Assembly (NCBI GenBank): GCA_020638455.1
Contig: JACKIK010000001.1
Span: 1,054,001 to 1,118,000 of the forward strand
Origin: Hyphomonas sp.
GTDB taxonomy: Bacteria; Pseudomonadota; Alphaproteobacteria; Caulobacterales; Hyphomonadaceae
Reading direction: 5' to 3'
DNA length: 64,000 nt
Position numbers and translations under genes: made by a program. Each line of letters opens with the position of its first letter. Within the stretch, counting starts at the first letter, position 1. Below the pieces are notes generated by a model. That model did no database searches, was not told where the DNA came from, and saw nothing but the letters and a program-made list of their open reading frames with translations. Shown in pieces: positions 17,585-25,947 of the stretch.

Positions 17585-17867
17585 GCTCGTCCCCTTCAAT
17601 GCCTGTCCGATTCTCCCATGAGGTCGACGCGCGCCCAACCGGGTCCGCTTGCGCGATCTCATGGAAGCAAGCGCAGTGTGTTCGCCAGTCCCCCGGAACG
17701 CAAGGCGCAATAAGCCTCGGGTCCGGAGGCTGTCTTTGGGCCTTTCAGGACCTGCCCGAACCGCGATCCGCCGCCGGATGACCGGAAGCGGGGGTCATCT
17801 TAACGCTTTGACACTGGTGCCTCGCCGGGCGAGATCGCATCCTTGCCGGCAATGGCGGGAGGATCTG

Positions 17868-18581
17868 ATGAAAACTGCAAACCTGGTCCTTGTGCTGGCG
17901 CTTGTGGTGCCGGCCTGCGCGCCGGCGCACGATGCAAAGGATGCGGGCCTCCGCTTCATGATGCTGATGAAGGATGCCTCGGGCGGGCCAGCGCTCGATG
18001 CGCCGTCTGGCTTCCATGAGACCGGCACGGTGACGCGTGACGGGGATACGCGGACCTATGAGACATGGGGCGACTTCCATGCGCTGCGCACGGTCAGCAT
18101 CATGACACGTGCCGACGGCCTGTCGATGACCAATGGGTTTGACGGGACGCAGGCCTGGCAGGTCGGCCCGGATGGCACGGTGCAGACGGACACCTCGCCT
18201 GAGACGCTGGCGGCGGCCCGGTTGGGCGCCTACCTGACCGTGGGCGGATATTACTGGCCGGAACGGTTCCCGGCGACATTCGAATATGACGGGCGGAAAG
18301 TGGCCGATGGCCTCGCCTATGACGTCGTGACGGTGACGCCTGATGGCGCGGGACCGTTCGACATCTGGCTCGACCCGGACAATCACCGGCTGCAGCGCCT
18401 GACCGCAATGGATGGCGACCAGCCTTTCGAGGGCGTGGTCAACACCTACGACGTCGTGGGTGGCGTCTCCTTCGCGGCCGGCACGACGCAGACCATCGGC
18501 GGGCAGACCATGGACCACAAGGTGACGCTGTACGAGTTCACGGACGTTCCTGCGGAGAAATTCGCGCCGCCGCCCGGATAG
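17868..18581 (+). CDS. Predicted lipoprotein, LolA-like fold
   Basis: A 237-aa protein with a signal peptide and lipobox VVPAC (Cys about residue 17), preceded by GGGAGGATCTG. The mature part alternates beta-strands with phrases such as YETWGDFHALRTVS, GFDGTQAWQVGPDG and FDIWLDPDNHRLQRL, as in LolA/LppX-type outer-membrane lipoprotein carriers and in periplasmic domains attached to aspartyl proteases. The role is unknown. The 283 bases upstream (17585-17867) contain no recognisable gene or clear signal. Convergent with the M28 peptidase. Confidence 0.7.
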   Translation: MKTANLVLVLALVVPACAPAHDAKDAGLRFMMLMKDASGGPALDAPSGFHETGTVTRDGDTRTYETWGDFHALRTVSIMTRADGLSMTNGFDGTQAWQVGPDGTVQTDTSPETLAAARLGAYLTVGGYYWPERFPATFEYDGRKVADGLAYDVVTVTPDGAGPFDIWLDPDNHRLQRLTAMDGDQPFEGVVNTYDVVGGVSFAAGTTQTIGGQTMDHKVTLYEFTDVPAEKFAPPPG

Positions 18582-18591
18582 AGAAGGGCCA

Positions 18592-20268
18592 CTACTGTCG
18601 CGAGGCGGCGCTCGCCTCCCGCAGGTCTCTGAATTCGGAGGTTGCCTTCAGCTGTGGCCAGTCGGTCGAATTGGCGAGGTCGCGCGTCATGTCGAGGAAC
18701 AATTCGACGTCCTGTGCGGCGCCGCGGAGGTCCCAGTCCGGGTCCCAGGCGTCGTACTGGTTGTGGTAGCGGTGGGCGATGTAGTCAGCGACCCAGGCGT
18801 CGCCCGCTTCGCGGCCGCCGTCGACAAGGTCGGAGCCGCCGGCGATGCCCATGATCAGCAGAACCGGAACGCCGCGCCGCGCGAGTGAGAAATGATCGGC
18901 ACGGTAGAACAGGCCGTTTTCCGGCAGGCCCTCCGGAGACACGGTCCGGCCCTGTTTCGCGGCGGCGGCAGCCATCCGTTCTTCGAGGTCGCTCTGTCCC
19001 TCTCCGACCTGGATCACGTCGCGGGCGGGACCCGCCGTCTGCAGGATGTCGAGGGTGAAGTTGGCGACGGTCTTCTCCAGCGGATAGATCGGGTCCTGCG
19101 CATAGGCTTCGGAGCCGAGCAGGCCGCTTTCTTCCCCGGTCCATGCCGCGAACACGACCGTGCGCTCCGGGGGCGGCCCGGCTTTCAGGGTGCGGGCGAT
19201 TTCCATGATGCCGGCGATGCCGAGCGCATCGTCATTGGCGCCGGGTCGGACCACGCGGCCCTCGGCGTCGGGTGCGCCGATGCCGTAGGCATCCCAGTGG
19301 GCCGACAGCATGATGGTTTCGTCCGGGTGCGTCGTGCCGGTGATCTTGCCGATCACGTTCTGGCTTTCGCTGGTTTCGACGGACAGGCTGAGATCGGCAT
19401 TGAAGCGCAGGTCACCGAGCGCGAAGGCCTTGAAGTCGCGCTTGCGGGCGGCGGTCCTCAGGGCGTCCAGGTCGTAGCCGGCCGAAGCGACCCATTGTTT
19501 CGCCATATCCTCCTGCAGCCAGCCCTGCAGGTCGACATGTGCCGCCGCAGCGCCCTTTCCGGTCACGGCGTAATTTTCGCCCGGCGAGGAGGATGCCACG
19601 TTCCAGCCATAGCCGGCGGCCTTCGTCTCATGGATGACAAGCGCGGCCACGGCACCCCGGCGCGCGGCTTCCTCGAACTTGTAGGCCCAGCGGCCGTAAT
19701 ACGTCATGCGGCGCCCGCCGAAGACGCCGCTGACCGGGTCATCCTCCGCAACGCCGAAATCCGGATCGTTGACCAAGAATAGCGCGACCTTTCCGTGCAG
19801 GTCAATGTCGCCGAAATCGTCCCAGTTGCGTTCCGGCGCGCTGACACCGAAGCCGACGAAGACGACCGGTGCGTCCCGGACCGTGATGGTCTCGCGGGGG
19901 TTTGCGGAACTGATCTCGATGTCGCGGGCCTGTTCCATGTCGATCACCGTTTCGCCCTGGCGGACATTCAGCGCGCGCACATCCGTCACCTGCGAATGCG
20001 TGAGTGTGACAGGGTCGGTCCAGCTGCCATTGCGCCCGCCTGGCTCGAGGCCGAGGTCGGTGAAACGTTCGATCAGATAGGCGACCGTCTTGGTTTCCCC
20101 CTCGGTTCCGGGCGCCCGGCCCTGGAACGCGTCGGAGGAGAGCACCCGGGCGGTTTCGGACATGTTTCCGGGGTTTATGGGGGAGGCATCGTCCGCCTCG
20201 TGCGGGGCGAGCGCGCATGCCGCCAGTGTCATTCCCGCCACCGCGGATACCAGTATCGATCTGATCAT
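18592..20268 (-). CDS. M28-family zinc aminopeptidase, lipoprotein
   Basis: Exported di-zinc peptidase of family M28, 558 aa. The N-terminus has a lipobox-type LAAC at about residue 18. A PA-type insert domain (residues about 130-270) contains VALFLVNDPDFG. The catalytic domain starts near residue 295 with zinc ligands His in LSAHWDAYG, Asp in GANDDALG, and Glu-Glu in AAWTGEESGLLGSEAY. It probably trims peptides in the periplasm or at the surface. The start at 20268 is set by the signal peptide; the longer frame to 20709 overlaps hisB and is not coding. Confidence 0.92.
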   Translation of the reverse strand: MIRSILVSAVAGMTLAACALAPHEADDASPINPGNMSETARVLSSDAFQGRAPGTEGETKTVAYLIERFTDLGLEPGGRNGSWTDPVTLTHSQVTDVRALNVRQGETVIDMEQARDIEISSANPRETITVRDAPVVFVGFGVSAPERNWDDFGDIDLHGKVALFLVNDPDFGVAEDDPVSGVFGGRRMTYYGRWAYKFEEAARRGAVAALVIHETKAAGYGWNVASSSPGENYAVTGKGAAAAHVDLQGWLQEDMAKQWVASAGYDLDALRTAARKRDFKAFALGDLRFNADLSLSVETSESQNVIGKITGTTHPDETIMLSAHWDAYGIGAPDAEGRVVRPGANDDALGIAGIMEIARTLKAGPPPERTVVFAAWTGEESGLLGSEAYAQDPIYPLEKTVANFTLDILQTAGPARDVIQVGEGQSDLEERMAAAAAKQGRTVSPEGLPENGLFYRADHFSLARRGVPVLLIMGIAGGSDLVDGGREAGDAWVADYIAHRYHNQYDAWDPDWDLRGAAQDVELFLDMTRDLANSTDWPQLKATSEFRDLREASAASRQ

Positions 20269-20431
20269 GTGCGTGTCCCTCATCCTGCATGCCGCCGCAA
20301 AGCGGAGCGCCGGCTGCACATCTAAGCCCACCGGCGCGCCCCTGTTGCGCGCAGGTTCGCTTCCGGCGAAGGGCCGGTCAACCGGCCAGTTCATGAGGAA
20401 GGCTCCGCCCTGCCGGGGGGCGGAAACCGGC

Positions 20432-21028
20432 CTAGAGACTGCCCTTGGTGCTCGCAGGCTTGCCGCCGAGGCGGGGGTCGACGGTGACTGCCGTGCGAAG
20501 GGCGCGGGCCGTGGCCTTGAAGCAGCTCTCGGCAATGTGGTGGCAGTTCTCGCCGTAGAGGTTCTCGATATGCAGGCACATGCCGCCATTGCCGGCGAGG
20601 GCGTGGAAGAACTCCTTGAAGAGCTCGGTGTCCATCTCGCCGACCTTGTCGCGCGTGAACTGTACTCTCCACACCAGATATGGCCGCTTGCAGAGATCGA
20701 TGCTGGCACGGCTCAGCGTCTCGTCCATCGGGATATAGGCGTGGCCGAAACGGGTGATGCCGGCGAAATCGCCCAGCGCTTCCATGATCGCCTGTCCGAG
20801 CACGATGCCCGTGTCCTCGACGCTGTGGTGCATGTCGATATGCAGGTCGCCCTTGCACCGCACGGTCAGGTCGATGGCCGAATGCTTGGAGAAGCTTTCC
20901 AGCATGTGGTCGAAGAAGCCGATCCCGGTCTGGACATCGGACTTGCCGGTGCCGTCGAGGTTAACGGTCACAGCGATGTCCGTTTCCTTTGTCTTGCGGG
21001 TGACGGTGGCGGTGCGTTTCTGGCTCAT
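20432..21028 (-). CDS. hisB: Imidazoleglycerol-phosphate dehydratase HisB
   Basis: Sixth step of histidine biosynthesis: manganese-dependent dehydration of IGP to imidazole acetol phosphate. The 198-aa monofunctional form shows the signature motifs GIGFFDHMLESFSKHS and DLHIDMHHSVEDTG, plus GGMCLHIENLYGENCHHIAES near the C-terminus. All metal-binding histidines are present. In related genomes hisB is immediately followed by hisH; here an M28 peptidase and about 6 kb intervene. Confidence 0.96.
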   Translation of the reverse strand: MSQKRTATVTRKTKETDIAVTVNLDGTGKSDVQTGIGFFDHMLESFSKHSAIDLTVRCKGDLHIDMHHSVEDTGIVLGQAIMEALGDFAGITRFGHAYIPMDETLSRASIDLCKRPYLVWRVQFTRDKVGEMDTELFKEFFHALAGNGGMCLHIENLYGENCHHIAESCFKATARALRTAVTVDPRLGGKPASTKGSL

Positions 21029-21101
21029 GGCAGCCCATATAGTGTGTAGCGACGGTTACAGCTAGCGCAGTTTATTCACTGATTTCTAAACATATTGCCG
21101 G

Positions 21102-22898
21102 ATGTTTCCGCGGGATTTCGTGCAGAAACACACGAGAATCGAGGTTACTTTGCGCAAGCCGTCCTTCATCCGCCGGATTCTCGGCACGATGACGCTGCCC
21201 ACCTTTGCCGGGGCATTTGGCGGATTGCTGGCGGCCATGCTGTACGTCGGCATGACTGCGCTCGCGCAGCTATACCGGGTCTCCTCGGGGGCCGCGCATT
21301 GGCGAGACCTGTGGATTCCGTGGCCGGTGATGGCGGCGCTGAGTGCCGTGACCGTGGTGATTGCCGGCCTTGGCACGTTCCTGATGACCAAGGCGTTCCA
21401 GCGGATCATCAACCGCTTCATGGCCTATCTGGAAGACGCCGAGACGATTTCGCCGAAAGGGATGGAAACGGTCTGGTTGTCGGAACTGCGCCGCCTGCGT
21501 ATCGCGGTGACACGCACCGTGCGCCGCCTGCGCAAGGAAAACGAGGAACTGCGCCGCATTGCCTATGTCGACGCGCGCACCGGCCTGCCCAACCTCATCG
21601 CCATGGAAGCCGAGATCACGGCGCGCCTGCCGAAGGCCACGTTCGAGCAGCCGGCCGCCTTCTTCCTGCTGGATCTCGACCAGTTCACGCGGGCCTCCGA
21701 ACGCCTTGGCAGCCACCTGACAGAAGCCCTCCTGCGGGCGGCCGGCGCGCGTCTCACCGAAGCGCTTGCTCGACTCGAAGCTCCTGTTTCGTCCAGCGTG
21801 CAGGGTGCCATCATTGCAGCGCTGCATTCGGACCAGTTCGGCATCTTCCTGCCGAATGCCATCTCGCGCGAGAACGTCTCGAGCATCGCGCGCGCCATCC
21901 GGATCGCCTTCTCGCATCCTTTCGAGATCAGCACGCAGGTCGTGACGCTGGGCATGTCGGGCGGCATCGTGATGGCGCCGGAAGATGCGGATTCCGGTCC
22001 CAAACTGTTCCGCCACGCCGAGCTGGCCCTCCGCCAGGTGCGGGGCGAGTCGGCTTCGGGCTTCCGCTATTTCTCGCCGCGCCTCAACCGCGTGGCACGC
22101 GGGAAGTACATGCTGGAAGCGGAGCTGCGTGAAGCCGTCAACAATCGCGAGTTCCGGGCGGTGTTCCAGCCGAAGGTGGACTTCGCCACCGGCCAGATCG
22201 TCGGCGCCGAAGCGCTCGCCCGCTGGCAGCGCGCAAACGGCAAGGTGATCTCACCGGCGGCATTTATTCCGCTTGCGGAGGAAACCGGCCTCGTCAACCA
22301 GATCGGCGAGCAGATCCTGGAATCGGCCTGCAAGTCGGCGGTGATCTGGATGCGCGAAGGGTTTGATGTGTCCGTCGCGGTCAACGTGTCGCCGCGCCAG
22401 TTCGTCAGCGTCGACGTGACCGAGCTTGTCCTCGACGTGCTCAAGCGCACGGGCCTGCCACCGGACCGGCTGGAACTGGAAATCACCGAGAGCATGGCGG
22501 TGTCGGATCCGTCCAAGGTCGCCCGCGTGATGCGGCCGCTGCGCGCGCTCGGCACCAAGCTTGCGATCGACGATTTCGGCACCGGCCACTCCAACCTGTC
22601 GATGCTGACGCAGTTGCCGTTCGACGTGTTCAAGATCGACCGGCAGTTCGTGATGGCGCTGGAGTCAGATCGCCAGGCGCCGGCGATCGTCGAGATGATC
22701 CTCGCCATGGCAGAAACGCTCGGCCTGAAGACTGTCGCGGAAGGCGTGGAGACGGAGCGCCAGGCGGAGTTCCTCTCGCGCCGTGGCTGCACCATGGCGC
22801 AGGGCTTCCTCTATTCGCCCGGCCTGCCGCACGATGCCTTCATGACCCTGCTGCACAAATGGGAAGCCCGCCCCGCGGGACAGCGCAAGGCGGGTTAG
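21102..22898 (+). CDS. Membrane EAL phosphodiesterase with degenerate GGDEF domain
   Basis: Cyclic-di-GMP turnover protein, 598 aa. Two transmembrane helices (about residues 30-55 and 75-95) are followed by a coiled-coil linker, a GGDEF-like domain beginning IAYVDARTGLPN, and an EAL domain. The cyclase signature is replaced by HSDQF, so diguanylate cyclase activity is unlikely. The EAL half keeps its catalytic set: GAEALARW, ITESMAV, IDDFGTGHSNL, FKIDRQF and AEGVETERQ, so it should hydrolyse c-di-GMP. The start is uncertain: ATG 21102 has a weak ribosome site, while a TTG at 21150 follows GAGG. A hairpin follows the stop. Confidence 0.9.
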   Translation: MFPRDFVQKHTRIEVTLRKPSFIRRILGTMTLPTFAGAFGGLLAAMLYVGMTALAQLYRVSSGAAHWRDLWIPWPVMAALSAVTVVIAGLGTFLMTKAFQRIINRFMAYLEDAETISPKGMETVWLSELRRLRIAVTRTVRRLRKENEELRRIAYVDARTGLPNLIAMEAEITARLPKATFEQPAAFFLLDLDQFTRASERLGSHLTEALLRAAGARLTEALARLEAPVSSSVQGAIIAALHSDQFGIFLPNAISRENVSSIARAIRIAFSHPFEISTQVVTLGMSGGIVMAPEDADSGPKLFRHAELALRQVRGESASGFRYFSPRLNRVARGKYMLEAELREAVNNREFRAVFQPKVDFATGQIVGAEALARWQRANGKVISPAAFIPLAEETGLVNQIGEQILESACKSAVIWMREGFDVSVAVNVSPRQFVSVDVTELVLDVLKRTGLPPDRLELEITESMAVSDPSKVARVMRPLRALGTKLAIDDFGTGHSNLSMLTQLPFDVFKIDRQFVMALESDRQAPAIVEMILAMAETLGLKTVAEGVETERQAEFLSRRGCTMAQGFLYSPGLPHDAFMTLLHKWEARPAGQRKAG

Positions 22899-22913
22899 GC
22901 ACGGCGCGTGCCT
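22897..22913 (+). terminator. Possible hairpin at a convergent junction
   Basis: Perfect 7-bp arms AGGCACG and CGTGCCT around a 3-base loop, overlapping the stop codon of the EAL gene and 9 bases from the convergent GNAT stop. No T-run, so termination is uncertain. Confidence 0.4.
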
Positions 22914-22921
22914 ATGCGGAG

Positions 22922-23440
22922 TCAGATAGGCCGGTGGTAGATATTGATCGGCTTGCCCCGCAATTCCGACTGTTGCCAGAATTCGTACCCGCACTTTTCC
23001 GCAACGCGCCGCGAGGCAAGATTGCCGTCATCGATGATGCAGACGGCCTTGCCGGGGCGGTTCCCGTCGAGCCATGCGTGCATCGCGCCGACGGCCTCGC
23101 TGGCAATGCCCCGGCCCCAGGCGGCCTTGGCGAAAGCCCAGCCGGATTCCGGCCATTGCGAGATGTCGGGTGTCATGCCGCGCCGGAAATCCGCAAAACC
23201 TGCTTCGCCGAGCCAGTCCCCGCTCGCGCGATCGACGACGGTCCAGTAGCCGTAACCCTTGAGGTCCCACATGCCGCGGCCGCGTGCGATGGCGAACCAG
23301 ACATCCTGCGGCGGCCGTGTTGCGCCGCCGATGAAGCGGACGACTTCCTCGTCGCCCCAAGCCGCGGCCGCAGGCGTGAAATCGCTCTCCTGCGCCGGAC
23401 GCAGGACAAGACGCTCGGTCGTCAATGTGGGAGGGATCAC
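22922..23440 (-). CDS. GNAT acetyltransferase (RimJ/RimL-like)
   Basis: Acetyl-CoA dependent N-acetyltransferase, 172 aa, of the RimJ/RimL branch. It begins LTTERLVLRPAQESDF, has the acetyl-CoA loop AAWGRGIASEAVGAM (motif A) and a C-terminal DDGNLASRRVAEKCGYEF, which is typical of the family. The acceptor is unknown. It starts with a GTG whose last bases overlap the stop of the upstream NTF2-like gene (23437-23440), so the two are translationally coupled as the end of a three-gene operon. Confidence 0.88.
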   Translation of the reverse strand: MIPPTLTTERLVLRPAQESDFTPAAAAWGDEEVVRFIGGATRPPQDVWFAIARGRGMWDLKGYGYWTVVDRASGDWLGEAGFADFRRGMTPDISQWPESGWAFAKAAWGRGIASEAVGAMHAWLDGNRPGKAVCIIDDGNLASRRVAEKCGYEFWQQSELRGKPINIYHRPI

Positions 23441-23865
23441 GCGCCGGCCTTCATTTTCGCCAGCATCGCGCCCATGGCGGCATGCACCGTCTGGATGGCC
23501 TTCAGGGGACGGACCATCACCTTGAAGTCCCGGATCTTGCCGTCTTCATTCCATTCGATCATGTCGACGCCGTTGACGTGGATGCCATCCATCTCGCATT
23601 CGAATTCGAGCACGGCCTTGTCGCCGCAATCGAAGACGCGGGTGTAGCGGAACGTGTCGCCGCCCAGCGTCTGGCCGGCCGCCGTGAGGTAGGCAAGCGT
23701 GATCGGCTTGCCTTCCTGCGGCGAGTGCACGACGGGGCTGCGGAAGACGACATCCTCGGCAAGCTGGCCGGCGAGACCTTCGGGCGAATGGTCGCCATCC
23801 ATCCAGTCGAACCAGCGCTGCAGGTTCGGCTCATATCCTTTGACGGGAACAAGGTGCTTAGTCAC
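23437..23865 (-). CDS. NTF2/SnoaL-like protein
   Basis: Small alpha+beta cone-fold protein, 142 aa. RWFDWMDGDHSPEGLAGQLA opens the helical part, followed by strands VFRSPVVHSPQEGK, RYTRVFDCGDKAVLEFE and MIEWNEDGKIRDFKVMVRPL, the usual NTF2 curved sheet. Such proteins are isomerases, hydrolases or ligand-binding modules; no catalytic residue can be assigned. The GTG at 23865 overlaps the stop region of the upstream lipoprotein gene by 8 bases, and its own stop overlaps the GNAT start. Confidence 0.78.
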   Translation of the reverse strand: MTKHLVPVKGYEPNLQRWFDWMDGDHSPEGLAGQLAEDVVFRSPVVHSPQEGKPITLAYLTAAGQTLGGDTFRYTRVFDCGDKAVLEFECEMDGIHVNGVDMIEWNEDGKIRDFKVMVRPLKAIQTVHAAMGAMLAKMKAGA

Positions 23866-24412
23866 TGACACAGAACTCCATGGGCATGAGGACGCCGGAT
23901 ACGGGCAGGGCCCTGCCGTTCCAGACATAAGGTTCGAAGCGGATTTCCGCGAGCGTGGCAAGCGCGTGGGCCTCGAAGGCGGGGTCGGAACAGCGCACCT
24001 CCGGCGCGAGCGGCACGCCGTTTTCATCGATATCGAAGACGAGGTCGCAGACGGCGCTCTTGCGAAGTCCGGCAAGGTCTGCCGGCAACGAGACTGCGCC
24101 GGCCGAGGCGATGGGCGGGTATTTCGGGCCGCCGAGCTTGGCGACATCGCTCTCGTTCACGCGGCCCTGCATTCTCTCGGGCAGCGGCGTCGCATCGAGC
24201 TTGGTGCGGAGCGCACCGCACGTCGAGGCATAGGTATTCTCGCCCGCGCGGGCCGCATCGGTCTTTGCCTTTTCGGCATCCTCGAACGAGGCGGGCGCGA
24301 CGGGCTTGTCGAAATCAGCCGCCATGTCGGGTCCTCCGGTTTCGGGCGCAGGCGCAAGGCCGCAGGCGGCGAGGCATGCGGCCAGGGCAAGGGAAAGCAG
24401 CGCTGTGCGCAT
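23858..24412 (-). CDS. Lipoprotein with TonB C-terminal-like domain
   Basis: A 184-aa protein with a signal peptide and lipobox LAAC at about residue 17. The C-terminal 80 residues look like the TonB C-terminal fold: VCDLVFDIDENGVPLAPEVR, then AFEAHALATLAEIRFEP and a final strand VLMPMEFCV. It has no proline-rich spanner and no membrane helix, so it is not a classical TonB; this module also occurs in periplasmic proteins of unknown role. First gene of an operon with the NTF2-like and GNAT genes, all joined by short overlaps. Confidence 0.75.
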   Translation of the reverse strand: MRTALLSLALAACLAACGLAPAPETGGPDMAADFDKPVAPASFEDAEKAKTDAARAGENTYASTCGALRTKLDATPLPERMQGRVNESDVAKLGGPKYPPIASAGAVSLPADLAGLRKSAVCDLVFDIDENGVPLAPEVRCSDPAFEAHALATLAEIRFEPYVWNGRALPVSGVLMPMEFCVSD

Positions 24413-24482
24413 GATCTGGTCTCCTCAGCCTGCGAGGGCTGATGGGAACCTAGCACGGCGCCGGGGCAGGAAAAGGGCCTGA

Positions 24483-25538
24483 TTAAGCCTCGTAGGCGGC
24501 GGCGAGGTCCGGGTCTTTCGCGGCGACGAGGTCAGCAAGATCGGAAATCACCTTGGCCTGTTTCCAGGTGGCGTCGTCCTGCATCTTGCCGTCGATCATG
24601 GCGACGCCCGTGCCGTCCGGCATGGCGGCGAGGATCTTGCGGGCGAACTTCACTTCCGCTGGATCGGGGCTGAACACGCGCTTGGCGATGGCGATCTGGT
24701 TCGGGTGGAGGCTCCACGTGCCGGAACAGCCGAGCAGGAAGGCGTTGCGGAACTGCTGCTCGCAGGCATCGAGGTCGGCAATGTCGCCGAACGGGCCGTA
24801 GAAGGCATTGATGCCGGCCATGCGGCAAGCATCGACCATGCGGGCGATCGTGTAGTGCCACGGGTCCTGCTGGGCACTGGCGCGCGGGCTGCCGTCTGCG
24901 GTCGGGTCGTCGATGACGCGATAGAAGGGGTGGCCGCCGCCGACGCGGGTGGTTTTCATCTTGCGGTTCGCGGCAAGGTCCGCCGGGCCGAGCGAAATGC
25001 CCTGCATGCGGGGGGAGGCGAGCGCGATGTCTTCCACACGCGCCATGCCCTCGGCGGTTTCGAGGATGGCGTGGAACAGGATCGGGCGGGTGAGGCCGGC
25101 TTTCGCCTCCAGCTGGGCGACATACTGGTCGGCGAAGTGGATATCCCACGGGCCTTCGACCTTGGGCAGCATGATCACGTCCAGCTGGTGGCCGGCGTTC
25201 AGGACGAGCTGCGAGACGTCCTCCTGGAACCAGGGGGAGTTGAGACAGTTCACGCGGCTCCAGAAGCCTGTGCCCTTGCCCTGCCAGTCATACATCTTCG
25301 CCATTTCCACGGCGCCGGCGCGGGCGGCATCCTTGGCATCGGCCGGGATCGCGTCTTCAAGGTTGGCGAGGATCACGTCGACGCCCGGCGCCATGTCCGG
25401 CACCTTGGCGCGGACCTTGTCGAGATGCGGCGGCACGAAATGGATCATCCGCTCGAGCTTCACGGGCAGGTCCCGCATCGGCTCGGGCGCGCCGATGGCG
25501 AGCGGCTTGAAGAAATTCCGTGGCGTTTTCTGCGACAT
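24483..25538 (-). CDS. HpcH/HpaI-family CoA-ester lyase (malyl-CoA lyase-like)
   Basis: Magnesium-dependent C-C lyase of the citrate-lyase beta/malyl-CoA lyase family, 351 aa. It matches the Rhodobacter-type L-malyl-CoA/beta-methylmalyl-CoA lyase pattern by eye: VDVILANLEDAIPADAK, HQLDVIMLPKVEGPWDI, FHAILETAEGMARVEDI with the metal-binding Glu, and QDPWHYTIARMVDACRMAGI then YGPFGDIAD. The C-terminal lid segment SLHPNQIAIAKRVFSP is present. It could act in glyoxylate/propionyl-CoA assimilation, but no ethylmalonyl-CoA genes are beside it. ATG 25538 follows GGGACGGGA. Confidence 0.85.
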   Translation of the reverse strand: MSQKTPRNFFKPLAIGAPEPMRDLPVKLERMIHFVPPHLDKVRAKVPDMAPGVDVILANLEDAIPADAKDAARAGAVEMAKMYDWQGKGTGFWSRVNCLNSPWFQEDVSQLVLNAGHQLDVIMLPKVEGPWDIHFADQYVAQLEAKAGLTRPILFHAILETAEGMARVEDIALASPRMQGISLGPADLAANRKMKTTRVGGGHPFYRVIDDPTADGSPRASAQQDPWHYTIARMVDACRMAGINAFYGPFGDIADLDACEQQFRNAFLLGCSGTWSLHPNQIAIAKRVFSPDPAEVKFARKILAAMPDGTGVAMIDGKMQDDATWKQAKVISDLADLVAAKDPDLAAAYEA

Positions 25539-25633
25539 GTTCCCGTCCCTGCAACAATTTGCAGGAAGGGTTAGGGCCAATGCTGCAGCGCGTCAAACGC
25601 CGTTTTGGCGCAGGAGCCGGGCCGTGGCCGCGG

Positions 25634-25867
25634 TCAGCCTGCCGATGCGTCTTCCGCGGCAATCCGCCCTTCGGCCCAGTAGGCGCGGCGGAAAATGGTG
25701 ATTCCGATGATCACGATGCCCACCAGCGTGACGGCTTCGCCACCGAAGATAACCGAATTCGGGAAGTGGAGCTCCGCAAGGATCGCCCATGTCGCCGTCA
25801 TGAAAGTGAGGGCGGCGATTTCGGTCAGCAGGATCGTCGGGACGAGGGCTTTGAAAACGCGATTCAT
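25634..25867 (-). CDS. Small two-helix membrane protein, hypothetical
   Basis: A 77-aa protein with two predicted transmembrane helices, residues 8-32 (VPTILLTEIAALTFMTATWA) and 42-62 (AVTLVGIVIIGITIF), then a short polar tail. No family is recognised. ATG start at 25867 with GAAGCTCCG upstream. It stands alone between the lyase and xerD on the same strand. Confidence 0.65.
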   Translation of the reverse strand: MNRVFKALVPTILLTEIAALTFMTATWAILAELHFPNSVIFGGEAVTLVGIVIIGITIFRRAYWAEGRIAAEDASAG

Positions 25868-25947
25868 CGGAGCTTCCAGTCATCTTATCCGGCCGGGCCG
25901 GCACGGGGCGCAATATCGATGCCCGGACGCCATACGGCAAGGGGGTT

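Noticed and set aside
20269..20431. Extension of the M28 peptidase frame towards 20709
   Set aside because: It overlaps hisB and lies upstream of a clear lipoprotein signal peptide; GGCCGGT/ACCGGCC in this gap is only a small palindrome.
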